This document shows positions 38,844-48,538 of a stretch of 64,000 bases of DNA, in pieces. Within the stretch, counting starts at the first letter, position 1, and every line of letters starts with the position of its first letter. The DNA comes from Desulfobacula sp. (GTDB taxonomy: Bacteria > Desulfobacterota > Desulfobacteria > Desulfobacterales > Desulfobacteraceae). The stretch is from positions 32,801 to 96,800 of the forward strand of contig JABGOU010000009.1 of the NCBI GenBank assembly GCA_018645325.1. Direction: 5' to 3'. The notes under the pieces were generated by a model that saw only the letters and a program-made list of their open reading frames with translations, was not told the DNA's origin and searched no databases. The position numbers were made by a program, and so were the translations under genes.

Positions 38844-39683
38844 ATGTATATTAAATGCTGGGGCTCAAGAGGCTCGATACCTGTGTCCGGTGATCAATAC
38901 TCCAGATATGGAGGAGATACTACCTGCATTGAAGTTATAGCTAAATCAGGCGAGACGATAATTATTGATGCAGGGACGGGTATACGTTGCCTGGGTAATT
39001 CCCTTATTGAAAGAAAGATAAGCCGATATTATCTCTTGTTTACCCATGCCCACTGGGATCATATCCAGGGGTTTGCTTTTTTCCGGCCGCTGCTTTCCAA
39101 TAAAGCTAAGCTAATGATTCAGGATCGGGAATTTTTAGGTGTCTATACCAAGGCCCTCTTAAATAAAGTTATGGAAATGCCTTTTTTCCCCATCGGTTTA
39201 AAAGACTTGAAAGCAGATATAAAATTTGATCAAGCATTGACTGGTAAATTTAATATAGGGTCCCTGTCCATAGAAACCATTCCAACCAGTCATCCTGGTG
39301 GAGGCCTTGGGTATAAATTCATTGAAGACGGGAAATCTTTTGTGTTTCTAACGGATAATGAACTGGGCTTTGATCATCCTGGAGGAGTGGGTTTTGATGC
39401 CTATATGAAATTTTCACAAAATGTGGATCTTTTATTTCATGATGCAGAATATACCGATGATGAATACCAACAAAAGGGGAGTTGGGGGCATTCTTCAATT
39501 CAGACCGTATTGGACCTTGCATTAAAAGCCAATGTTAAAAAATTTGGGATGTTTCATTTGAATCAGGATAGAACCGATGACCAGATGGACTCGATTGTCA
39601 GTAAGTGCCGAAAAGACCTGAAAAAGATGAACTCTACTCTTGATTGCTTTGCAGTTCCCTGCAATATGGAAATTCACCTTTAA
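38844..39683 (+). CDS. PhnP/RNase Z-like metallo-beta-lactamase hydrolase
   Basis: 279 residues. CWGSRGSIPVSG at the start and FTHAHWDHIQG give the HxHxDH zinc site; later His residues are in SHPGGG and HDAEYTDDE...WGHSS. This is the cyclic-phosphodiesterase-like branch of the family. Divergent from the acyl-CoA dehydrogenase and followed 28 bases later by the AmpG-like permease. Substrate unknown. Confidence 0.85.
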   Translation: MYIKCWGSRGSIPVSGDQYSRYGGDTTCIEVIAKSGETIIIDAGTGIRCLGNSLIERKISRYYLLFTHAHWDHIQGFAFFRPLLSNKAKLMIQDREFLGVYTKALLNKVMEMPFFPIGLKDLKADIKFDQALTGKFNIGSLSIETIPTSHPGGGLGYKFIEDGKSFVFLTDNELGFDHPGGVGFDAYMKFSQNVDLLFHDAEYTDDEYQQKGSWGHSSIQTVLDLALKANVKKFGMFHLNQDRTDDQMDSIVSKCRKDLKKMNSTLDCFAVPCNMEIHL

Positions 39684-39711
39684 TTTTATAACCTGCCTTT
39701 AAACCAAATTC

Positions 39712-41004
39712 ATGAAACACTCAACTACCAACCCTTCATTTCTGCAAATTATAAGGATCATTTGGTCCTGGAAAATGCTGGTCATGTTTTTTTTCGGATT
39801 TTCATCCGGGTTCCCCTATTACATAATCAAGGACGTATTAAAATTCTGGATGATGGATGCCGGTGTGGATATTGCCAAAATCGGTCTGTTTGCACTGGTG
39901 GGAATGCCCTATACTTTAAAATTCGTATGGTCACCGATGATGGATGGCTTTGTTCCGCCATTTCTGGGTCGCAGGAGGGGGTGGATACTAATGGCCCAGA
40001 TTGGTCTAATGATCACCATTGCCTTGCTGGGTCAATTTGATCCGACACAATCCCTTGTGTGGATTGCAGTGTTTGCTCTTTGCCTGAATTTTTTCGGGGC
40101 CAGCCAGGATATTGCCCTGGACGCATTCAGACGGGAATATCTGACCAGCAATGAACTGGGATTTGGGACGGGTGTGTGGATGAATGCATGGCGTCTTGGC
40201 ACTTTTGTATCTGTCGGTCTTTCTGTCCTTGCAGATTTTAATTTTACATGGCAGACAATTTTTTTGATGCTCACGGCAGTCATGGGAGTGGGAGTAATAA
40301 CTACCCTTTTGGTTCCGGAACCTGTGGTTGAGGAACGATTGCCTTTAAATATGAAAGAAGTGATTATAGAACCCTTTGTGGAATTTTTTCAAAGACGGAG
40401 TGCTATCCTTATTATATTTTTTATCCTGCTGTATAAAATGGGGGACAATATGGCAAGCGCCATGGCTATCCCCTATATTGTGCAAATGGAATTTACCAAA
40501 GCCCAGTATTTTGTGATCGTTAAAGGTGTCGGCATGTTAGGGCTTTTTGGCGGTGTTCTTATTGGTGGTTCTATTATGATTCGCCTTGGTATAGCAAAGT
40601 CACTTTATATTTTTGGCATTCTCCAGGCTGTTTCAACTGCATTTTTTCCTGTTTTGAATATGATCGATCATGGGTCGAATTTTTGGATTGAGCACAGCCA
40701 GAAATTATTGGGTGGTATAGTAGCATTTGAATTTTTTGCTACAGGTCTTGGACAGGCAGCATATGCAACCTATATGGCTATCCAGACCAATAAACGGTTT
40801 ACTGCAACCCAATATGCCCTGTTAACGAGTCTTATGGGGGTTCCTGGTGTCTTTGCAGCAGCATCTACAGGCTATATGTCAAAATATTTGGGCTGGAATG
40901 GTTTTTACTATTTTTGTGCTCTTATCGCAATCCCCGGACTAGTTTTATTGTTTAAAATTGCACCCTGGAATGCAAGTAATGAGGAGTTGGAACAGGGACG
41001 ATAG
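39712..41004 (+). CDS. AmpG-like major-facilitator permease
   Basis: 430 residues, about 12 transmembrane segments. The start (FGFSSGFPYYI), YTLKFVWSPMMDG and the GASQDIALDAFRREYL stretch are characteristic of AmpG muropeptide transporters, which import GlcNAc-anhydroMurNAc peptides for wall recycling. No amidase or NagZ gene is beside it, so the substrate is presumed from family only. Confidence 0.85.
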   Translation: MKHSTTNPSFLQIIRIIWSWKMLVMFFFGFSSGFPYYIIKDVLKFWMMDAGVDIAKIGLFALVGMPYTLKFVWSPMMDGFVPPFLGRRRGWILMAQIGLMITIALLGQFDPTQSLVWIAVFALCLNFFGASQDIALDAFRREYLTSNELGFGTGVWMNAWRLGTFVSVGLSVLADFNFTWQTIFLMLTAVMGVGVITTLLVPEPVVEERLPLNMKEVIIEPFVEFFQRRSAILIIFFILLYKMGDNMASAMAIPYIVQMEFTKAQYFVIVKGVGMLGLFGGVLIGGSIMIRLGIAKSLYIFGILQAVSTAFFPVLNMIDHGSNFWIEHSQKLLGGIVAFEFFATGLGQAAYATYMAIQTNKRFTATQYALLTSLMGVPGVFAAASTGYMSKYLGWNGFYYFCALIAIPGLVLLFKIAPWNASNEELEQGR

Positions 41005-41523
41005 AATGACATGGGCTGGCAGGCATTACAACAAGATTTAAATGCAGTTTCATGGGTGTTTCCACTTTAAATACACAGATTTTTTGTTGGGGCCGAAAGA
41101 AATGGCTATGTATAGGATTCTATAATAACAGGATATTTTATCCAAACCTATAATTCCTGAAGGTATATTTTCTTGAATAATACTCAAACCTATAATTCCT
41201 GTACTTGTATCTTGCTGATCTATTCGAAATTGGAAATAGTGCTTGACAAAAAAGGCCCTTTTCTTTACTTAAGGGTTTGAAAATGACAGAAGTATAGATT
41301 TATACAATTAACCATACCGCTTTATTCGAGATGCAAATCATTGATCCATCGCCCTCTTATCAAAGTGGAAAATTATATAAAGGCCTGAAAATTGAAAATA
41401 AATCAATGATCAGGTCTTTTTTGCCCAGACAATAGTCTGTTTTTTGGAAAGCTTCAATGAATAGACCGTGTTCATAGCTTTCATATGTAAAGCTATTATA
41501 AAAAGGTTAGGAGGTTAAAAATA
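41005..41523. other. Long leader/intergenic region before hdrA
   Basis: 519 bases without a gene. It holds a 17-base direct repeat CAAACCTATAATTCCTG (41143-41159 and 41185-41201), a TTGACA (41243-41248) with weak -10 TACTTA 17 bases later, and a terminator-like hairpin at 41379-41422. An AGGAGG ribosome site precedes the ATG at 41524. The layout suggests a regulated leader. Confidence 0.5.
41379..41422 (+). terminator. Terminator-like hairpin in the hdrA leader (possible attenuator)
   Basis: Arms AAAGGCCTGA (41379-41388) and TCAGGTCTTT (41410-41419) pair with one G-U; an inner ATTG/CAAT pair extends the stem, and a T-run ends it. It lies between the candidate promoter and hdrA, about 100 bases before the start codon, so it could either end upstream transcription or attenuate the operon. 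Confidence 0.6.
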
Positions 41524-44500
41524 ATGACCCAAAATTCAACACCAAAGAAAGATATAGCAGGCTCTGTAATGGTGCTTGGCGGCGGAATTGCAGGAATGCA
41601 GTCTGCCATAGATTTAGCCAACTCCGGCTACTATGTATATCTGGTTGAAAAGTCTTATGCCATTGGTGGTATGATGGCTCGACTGGACAAGACGTTTCCG
41701 ACCAATGACTGTACCATGTGAGTTATCTCACCTAAACTGGTCGAGGTCGGCCGGCATCTGAATATCGAATTGTTAACAAACACGGAATTTCTTGAGCTTG
41801 AAGGGGAAGAAGGGAATTTTACCGCAAAGGTGAAAGAAAATCCAAGATATGTTGATCTTTTAAAATGTACATCTTGCGGAGAATGTACCAAGGTTTGTCC
41901 AGTGGAGACACCCAGTGAACACAATGAGGGTCTTGCACCGCGAAAAGCTATTTTTAAACAATATGAACAGGCCATACCGGGTGGATACGGGATCTCAAAA
42001 CGTTCCACAGCTCCATGCAAGGCCACCTGCCCGGCTCATGTCAGTATTCAGGGTTTTATTGCCTTGATGAACCAGGGAAAGCATGCAGAAGCATTGAAGC
42101 TGTTTAAAGAAGAGCATCCCTTTCCCGGCTCATGTGGCCGTGTCTGCCACCATCCTTGTGAAGCGGTTTGTACAAGGGGTGATGCTGATGAACCTGTAGC
42201 AATCCAATATCTTCACAGGTATCTGGCTGAAATGGATTTTGATGGAGACAATCCATATGTGCCTGAAAAGGCTGAGAAGCGAGATGAGAAAGTGGCCATT
42301 GTCGGGTCAGGCCCTGCAGGTTTGACTGCTGCCTATTATATGGCCCAGAAAGGGTATGGGGTTACCATCTTTGAAAAACTAGGGGTGAAGGGTGGTATGA
42401 TGGCAGTGGGTATTCCTGAGTATAGACTGCCCAAGGCTGAGCTTGGTAAAGAGATTGAAGTGATTGAAAACCTAGGCGTTGAAATTCAAACCGGCGTTGA
42501 ATTTGGTAAAGATGTCACTTTGAAAAGCCTGGAAAAAGACGGCTTTAGCACGCTTTTTATGGCGACGGGCCTTCATGGTTCCCGGGGATTGGGTGTCAAG
42601 GGTGAAGATATGGATGGTGTCTTGAAATGTACTGATTTCCTCAGAGATGCCGCCCTTGGTAAAGCAGAAAAACTGTCTGGAAAAGTAATGGTTATCGGTG
42701 GTGGCAATGTCGCCGTCGATGTGGCCCTTACTGCTAAAAGACTGGGTTCTGACGATGTGACCATGGTCTGTCTTGAAAAACGAGATGAAATGCCGGCCTG
42801 GGATTATGAGATTGAAGAGGCATTGGAAGAGGGTGTAAAGATTGTCAACAGCCTGGGCCCATTGAGATTCCTTGGTGAGAATGGCAAAGCAAATGAGGTT
42901 GAGTTTCAGGAATGTACCTCTGTCTTTGATGAAAATGGCCGCTTTAGTCCTAAGTATGATGATTGCAAACTGACATCCTATGAAACAGATACCATCATTG
43001 TGGCCATAGGTCAGATGGGCGAGCTTGGATATGCAGACAAGGAAGGGATTGCATTAACCCCGCCTGGTGGATTCAAAGCAGATCCTGTCACATTGCAGAC
43101 TCCCATTGAATGGGTTTTTGCCGGTGGCGATGCTTTTTATGGTCCTAAATCCGTTGTTGATGCAATTGCCAGTGGCAAGGATGCTGCTGAAAGTATGCAC
43201 CGATTCATCAATGGTGAGGATCTGGCTGAAGGTCGTGAAAAATCCTGGGATTTTGAAAAACCGGAAATTGAGAATGTACCAAAGCTTGAGCGGGCAAAAC
43301 CTGCCACGATAAGTCTGGATGACAGAGAGGGTAATTTTAAAGAAATAACCATGACTCTTGCACAGGAAGCCATAGATCGAGAAGCTGCCCGTTGTCTTTC
43401 CTGTGGAATCTGTTCTGAATGTTATCAATGTGTGGATGCTTGTCTTGCAGGCGCAATTAATCATGAAGAACAACCCAGAGTCAGAGATTTGAATGTGGGA
43501 TCCGTCATAATGACAACCGGTGCCACAACCTTTGATCCTTCCGGTCTTGATGACACATATATGTACAAGAGATCTCAGAATGTAATGACATCTCTTGAAT
43601 TTGAACGACTTTTGAGCGCAGGAGGCCCGACCATGGGGCACCTTGTAAGGCCTTCCGATGAAAAGGAGCCCCAGAAAATTGCCTGGCTCCAATGCATTGG
43701 CTCTAGAGATACGAATCGATGCGGGAATGGATATTGTTCATCTGTCTGCTGTATGTATGCCATCAAAGACGCCATGATCGCCAAAGAGCATTCAGAACTT
43801 GATCTGGATGCAGCCATATTTAACATGGATATAAGAACCTTTGGCAAAGACTATGAAAAATATTATGACAGGGCAAAAAATGATGAAGGCGTAAGATTTG
43901 TAAAATCCAGGATTCATTCTGTGGTTGAAGAGCCGGGGACTGACAACCTGATCCTTAATTATGCAGATGAAGAAGGCACAATGCACAAGGAAGTTTTTGA
44001 CATGGTCATCCTTTCTGTCGGTCTTGTTGTACCGGAGGAGAGCGTGGCTCTTGCCGGGAGAATCGGCGTTGAACTGGATAAGTATAACTTTGTAAAAACA
44101 TCTACGTTCAATCCTTTATTGAGTTCCCGCCCGGGTGTATATGTTTCAGGATCTTTCCAGGGGCCCAAGGATATTGCTTCTTCTGTAACAGAGGCAAGCG
44201 GTTCTGCGTGTGCTGCCGGCGTGAAACTTGCCGGGGCCCGTCATACAGTGACCAAGACCGTCGTCATGCCGGATGAAAGAGATGTGTTAGGTGAAGAGCC
44301 GAGAATAGGGGTGTTTATCTGCAAATGCGGTATTAATATAGCCGGTGTTATCGATGTTGAGGCTGTTGAAAATTATACCAAAACACTCCCCAATGTGGTT
44401 TATACCGGAGAAAATCTGTTTACCTGTTCCCAGGATACCCAGGTATCCATCAAGGAACTGATTGATGAGCACAATTTGAATCGTGTTGTTGTGGCATCCT

Positions 44501-45969
44501 GTACGCCGAAAACCCATGAAGGAATTTTTATGGATACTCTGGAAGAAGCCGGATTAAATAAGTATCTGTTTGAAATGGCCAATATCAGAAATCAGGGTTC
44601 CTGGATGCATTTTCACGAACCTGAAAAAGCCACTAAAAAGGCCAAGGATCTGGTTAGAATGGCTGTGGCCAGGGTGGCAACCTTAGGACCATTGCATGAC
44701 AAACGTATCTCAGTGATTGATAAGGCATTGGTGATCGGAGGCGGTGTAGCGGGTATGACGGCTGCAAAAGGCCTGGCAGATCAAGGCTATGAGGTCACCA
44801 TAGTTGAAAAGGAAGAACATCTTGGCGGACTGGGAAAAAGGCTTTATCATACCATTGAAGGCGATGATATTCAGGCTTATTTGAAAGATCTCATCACGGC
44901 GGTTGAAAATCATGAGAAGATAGAAATTCTTAAGCAGGCTCTGGTAGTAGAATTTGGAGGATATAAAGGTAATTTTGAGACAACTATCCTTGCCGGCACA
45001 TCAATGGAAGAAAGAAAGATTGACCATGGTGTCCTGATTGTGGCAACGGGTGCAACAGAATACCAGCCCACAGAATTCCTTAATAATGAAAGCGAATCAG
45101 TGGTTACTCAACTGGAACTTGCCGACATGATTGAGGAAAAGAAGACTCATGAACTGGGTCGTGTCATAATGATTCAATGCGTTGGATCAAGAAATGAGGA
45201 TAATCCGAATTGCTCACGAATCTGTTGCCAGAATGCAGTCAAGAATGCCATTGCGCTCAAAGAGCAGAATGCTGATACAGATGTATTCATTCTTTACAGA
45301 GATATGAGAATGTACGCCATGCTTGAAGAGTTTTATACAAAAGCAAGAAATATGGGTGTGATTTTTTCTCGGTTTGACCCTGAAAATCAACCTGAAGTAG
45401 CACTGGGTGAAAACGGCAAAATGGCGGTGACTTTTACCGATCATGTTCTGGGACGTAAAATTGAAGCAAGTGCAGATCTGGTCGTATTGAGTGCAGGTGT
45501 CAAGGCGGCGGATACAGAAGAGCTTGCAACCATTATAAAAACCGGCAGAAATGCTGAAGGTTTTTTTATGGAAGCCCATGTGAAGCTGAGACCGGTTGAG
45601 GCGCCCACTGAAGGTATATTTATCTGTGGTACTGCCCACGGTCCAAAATTGATTACTGAAACCATAACACAGGCCATGGCTGCAGCATCCAGGGCAACCA
45701 CATTCCTTTCCCAGGAATCGTTGACCCTTTCGTCCGTAACGGCAGAGGTAAACCAGGATCATTGTGCATCCTGTCTTGTCTGTGTCAGATCCTGTCCATA
45801 TCATGTGCCGGTAATAAACGACATGGGTGTCAGTTATATAGACCCTGCGCTGTGCCAGGGATGTGGTATCTGTGCATCTGAGTGTCCTGCTAAAACAATA
45901 AAACTAAACTGGTATGAAGATAATCAGTTGCTCAGCAAGGTCGAAGCTTTGCTGGAGGGGGTAATATGA
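41524..45969 (+). CDS. hdrA: HdrA-type multi-domain flavoprotein, selenocysteine-containing
   Basis: 1481 residues when TGA at 41719-41721 (codon 66) is read as Sec. Order: HdrA FAD domain (VMVLGGGIAGMQSA; TFPTNDCTMU where the family has NDCSxC, then ISPKLVEVGRH); ferredoxin-type CTSCGECTKVC (about 116); a GltD/NfnB-like insertion (Cys-rich N-part, FAD VAIVGSGPAGLTAA about 258, NAD(P) VMVIGGGNVAVDVA about 388); CLSCGICSECYQC (about 623) and the rest of HdrA; a second HdrA (FICKCGINIAG about 929, FAD ALVIGGGVAGMTAA about 1068) without the NDCxxC motif; two C-terminal [4Fe-4S] motifs (about 1411, 1444). Three FAD sites and many clusters fit flavin-based electron bifurcation/confurcation. Overlaps mvhD by 4 bases. 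Confidence 0.93.
41719..41754 (+). promoter_or_regulatory. Selenocysteine codon and SECIS-like hairpin in hdrA
   Basis: TGA at 41719-41721. Fifteen bases later a 6-bp stem CTGGTC (41737-41742) / GGCCGG (41749-41754, with G-U pairs) presents a 6-base loop GAGGTC. The GG lies 26-27 bases after the T of TGA, and the loop resembles the AGGTCT loop of the E. coli fdhF SECIS. Confidence 0.8.
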
Positions 45970-46406
45970 CAAAAGAGTTTGAGCCGGTGATTCTGGCATT
46001 TTGCTGTAATTTCTGAGGGTATTCAGCTGCGGACCTGGCAGGTTCCATGAGATTGAAAATCCCGGCAAATTTTAGAATTGTTCGTGTCCCCTGTACGGGA
46101 AAGGTAGATATTATTCATGTTTTGAGAGCCTTTGAAAAAGGAGCTGACGGGGTATATGTTGTCGGTTGTATGGAAGGGGATTGTCATTACAATGAGGGGA
46201 ATTTTAGAGCCAGAAAGCGAATCGAGCAGGCAGCTATGATTCTGGACAAGGTGGGAGTGGGAGGCGAGCGTGTGAAAATGTTTAATCTTTCATCCGGCGA
46301 AGGCCCTTTATTCGCACAGTATTCCATTGAAATGAATAATAAAATAATAGAACTTGGGCCCAGTCCCATCAGGGTGGCAAAACAGAACAAAAAAAATGCA
46401 GCTTAG
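45966..46406 (+). CDS. mvhD: MvhD-type electron-transfer subunit, selenocysteine-containing
   Basis: 146 residues with TGA at 46014-46016 read as Sec (codon 17). The start ATG overlaps the hdrA stop (ATGA). The family motif FCCNWC reads FCCNFU, followed by SAADLAG, VPCTGKVD and VVGCMEGDCHY, which supply the other [2Fe-2S] ligands and complete the MvhD signature. In known complexes MvhD passes electrons between a hydrogenase or dehydrogenase and HdrA. Without read-through only a truncated protein from an internal ATG (46047) would be made, losing the cluster ligands. Confidence 0.93.
46014..46046 (+). promoter_or_regulatory. Selenocysteine codon and SECIS-like hairpin in mvhD
   Basis: TGA at 46014-46016. 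Stem GGACCT (46031-46036) / AGGTTCC (46040-46046) with one bulged T, closing a short GGC loop; GG is 23-24 bases after the T of TGA. A bulged U near the loop is also a feature of the E. coli fdhF element. Confidence 0.75.
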
Positions 46407-46465
46407 GGTTTACTCAAAAATTAATTAACAAAACCATAAATAACAGCTTAATATGAGGTTGGCTT

Positions 46466-47134
46466 ATGATAATAGCAGAAAAAAAACCCATTGAAGAGAT
46501 CATTGATGAAGTAAAAGACTTTAATCGGATTCTGATACTCGGGTGCAATGAGTGTGTGACTGTTTGTGAAGCGGGCGGTAAAAAGGAAGTAGAAGTTCTG
46601 TCGTCTGCTCTAAGAATGTATTTCATCACTAAAGGCGATGAAAAAGTGATTGATGAAAAAACCCTGGAGCGTCAGTGTGATCATGAGTACCTTGAAGAAC
46701 TTAGAGGTAATATTGATGATTACGATGCCATTGTTTCTCTTGCCTGTGGAGTGGGAGTCCAGTTTGCTGCGGAAAAGTATCTAACCACACCCTTGTTCCC
46801 CGGGGTTAATACCGTATGTTTAGGAGCTAATGAAGATAGAGGTCTCTGGACGGAAAGATGCCAGGCCTGCGGGTCCTGTATTCTTGCCCGAACAGGTGGT
46901 ATCTGCCCGGTTTCAAGATGCGCTAAAAGAGTTATGAACGGCCCATGCGGCGGGTCTACAAACGGTAAGTGTGAAATCAGCAAAGATGTTGACTGTGCAT
47001 GGCAGCTAATTGTGGATCGACTCAATGCATTGAATAAGATGGGTGATTATGAGAAAGTCGCACCAATTAAAGATTGGTCCACTGACAGGGCAGGTGGTCC
47101 AAGGACGGTTACCAGGGAGGATGTGAAAATATGA
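46466..47134 (+). CDS. metV: MetV, partner subunit of methylene-H4F reductase
   Basis: 222 residues. Cys-rich: ILGCNECVTVCEAGG near the start, CQACGSCILARTGGICP, and the C-terminal block RVMNGPCGGSTNGKCEI that is the hallmark of the MetF-partner (MetF C-terminal, Zn/Fe-S) domain. In acetogens MetV binds MetF and a [4Fe-4S] cluster. Its stop overlaps the metF start by four bases. Confidence 0.93.
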   Translation: MIIAEKKPIEEIIDEVKDFNRILILGCNECVTVCEAGGKKEVEVLSSALRMYFITKGDEKVIDEKTLERQCDHEYLEELRGNIDDYDAIVSLACGVGVQFAAEKYLTTPLFPGVNTVCLGANEDRGLWTERCQACGSCILARTGGICPVSRCAKRVMNGPCGGSTNGKCEISKDVDCAWQLIVDRLNALNKMGDYEKVAPIKDWSTDRAGGPRTVTREDVKI

Positions 47135-48063
47135 GTAATTTAAATACACAAAGTAATCTGGAAAAAGTGCTGAAAGCAGGTCATATTGGCGTTACTTCAG
47201 AATGCGGTCCACCAAGGGGAAGTGATCCTGAAGAAGTCAGGAAAAAAGGTCTTTTGATTAAAGATCATGTGGATGCGGTAAACGTAACAGACAACCAGAC
47301 TGCCATGACCAGAATGTCTTCTCTTGCAGCCTGTATACACCTCAAACTTATAGGTATTGAACCGGTTCTCCAGATGGTGACAAGGGATAGAAACAGGGTA
47401 GCCCTTCAAAGTGATATTCTGGGAGCAGCCTCATTTGATATCCCGAATATGCTGTGCCTTTCCGGTGATCATCAAAGTTTTGGTGATTGTGCACAAGGCC
47501 AGAATGTTCATGATCTGGATTCAATGCAATTGGTTCAAACAGTTCGATATATGAGGGATGAAGGCAAATTTCTGGGCGGAGACGATATTAAACGTCCGCC
47601 AAAAATATTTGTGGGTGCAGCTGCCAACCCCTTTGCCGATCCCTTTGAAATAAGGGTGCCGCGTCTTGCAAAAAAAATTGCCTGCGGCGCTGAATTTATT
47701 CAGACCCAGTGTATTTATAATCTGGATAAGTTTAAAGAGTGGATCAAAAGAGCAAATGAAAGGGGATTGACTGATAAAACTTTTATCATGGCAGGTATGA
47801 CCCCTATGAAATCCGTGGGTATGGCCAAGTACATGAAAAACAGGGTGCCGGGGATGGATGTGCCTGATGAGATTATAAGCCGCCTGGCAGGTGTGCCCAA
47901 AGAAAAGCAGGCCCAGGAAGGTATTGATATCTGTGTTGAACATATCCAGGAACTCAAGGAAATAAAAGGGGTTTCAGGATTTCATATCATGGCGATTGAG
48001 TGGGAAGAGAAAGTTCCTGAAATAGTTGAAAGAGCGGGGCTTTATCCAAGACCGGCAATTTAG
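47131..48063 (+). CDS. metF: 5,10-methylenetetrahydrofolate reductase
   Basis: 310 residues, FAD TIM-barrel. VTSECGPPRGSDPE, VNVTDNQTAMTRMSS and NMLCLSGDHQ are diagnostic, and AAANPFADPF and QTQCIYN complete the FAD/folate site. Interconverts methylene- and methyl-H4F in the methyl branch of the Wood-Ljungdahl pathway, run oxidatively in complete oxidisers or reductively for CO2 fixation. With MetV, MvhD and HdrA it should form a soluble multi-subunit enzyme. Confidence 0.96.
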   Translation: MSNLNTQSNLEKVLKAGHIGVTSECGPPRGSDPEEVRKKGLLIKDHVDAVNVTDNQTAMTRMSSLAACIHLKLIGIEPVLQMVTRDRNRVALQSDILGAASFDIPNMLCLSGDHQSFGDCAQGQNVHDLDSMQLVQTVRYMRDEGKFLGGDDIKRPPKIFVGAAANPFADPFEIRVPRLAKKIACGAEFIQTQCIYNLDKFKEWIKRANERGLTDKTFIMAGMTPMKSVGMAKYMKNRVPGMDVPDEIISRLAGVPKEKQAQEGIDICVEHIQELKEIKGVSGFHIMAIEWEEKVPEIVERAGLYPRPAI

Positions 48064-48080
48064 TCTCCTTCAGGCAAAGG

Positions 48081-48137
48081 ATATAAAAAAGGATACAAGT
48101 TTAAAGGAAAACCCTTTACCTGTATCCTTTTTTATAT
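48081..48137 (+). terminator. Terminator of the hdrA-mvhD-metV-metF operon
   Basis: Outer stem AAAAAAGGATACA / TGTATCCTTTTTT with an inner TTAAAGG / CCTTTA part and an asymmetric bulge, ending in a T-run; 18 bases after the metF stop. Confidence 0.85.
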
Positions 48138-48175
48138 TAAGACTGTATAAAAAAATATGATTCCGAGGAGATGAA

Positions 48176-48481
48176 ATGGCCGTAATTGTAAAATATATTG
48201 TTGTCAGGAATGGAGAGGAAAAAATGACATTTGCGACAAAAAAAGAAGCAGACGCCTATGATAAAATGCTCGATATTGCCGACAATTTGTTTGAATTCCT
48301 GGAAACTTCAAAAATTAAATTCACGGAAAATCAATTGGAAGATATATCCTTGTTACTGGCAGAAAACAAGGATAAACTGGTTCCCATCTTAAGGGGAATC
48401 AAACCAAAGAAAAAAACTGTAAAAAAGCCTGAACAAAAAGAAAGCGCATCCAAAAAAACCATTAAACAAAAAAATATTTAA
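48176..48481 (+). CDS. yebG: YebG-family protein
   Basis: 101 residues. Starts VKYIVVRNGEEKMTFATKK and continues EADAYDKMLDIADNL, matching YebG, a DNA-damage-inducible protein under LexA in E. coli. A basic Lys-rich tail follows. GAGGAG precedes the start. A CTGTATA half-site lies about 30 bases upstream, but I cannot show a complete LexA box. Confidence 0.88.
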   Translation: MAVIVKYIVVRNGEEKMTFATKKEADAYDKMLDIADNLFEFLETSKIKFTENQLEDISLLLAENKDKLVPILRGIKPKKKTVKKPEQKESASKKTIKQKNI

Positions 48482-48496
48482 ATTAAAATAAACCTA

Positions 48497-48538
48497 AGGG
48501 TCCACTCAAAAATATAAAGTTATTTTTGAGTGGACCCT
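48497..48538. terminator. Perfect 18-bp hairpin between yebG and the kinase gene
   Basis: Arms AGGGTCCACTCAAAAATA (48497-48514) and its exact complement (48521-48538) with loop TAAAGT. It overlaps the last bases of the minus-strand kinase gene. Probably a bidirectional terminator; a related half-site follows mvhD (46403-46424). Confidence 0.75.

Noticed and set aside
41524-41769. hdrA as a pseudogene broken by a stop codon
   Set aside because: The stop is TGA at a conserved Cys, the frame is intact for 1400 codons after it, and a SECIS-like hairpin follows.
48138-48175. LexA box before yebG
   Set aside because: Only a CTGTATA half-site is present; the other half does not match.
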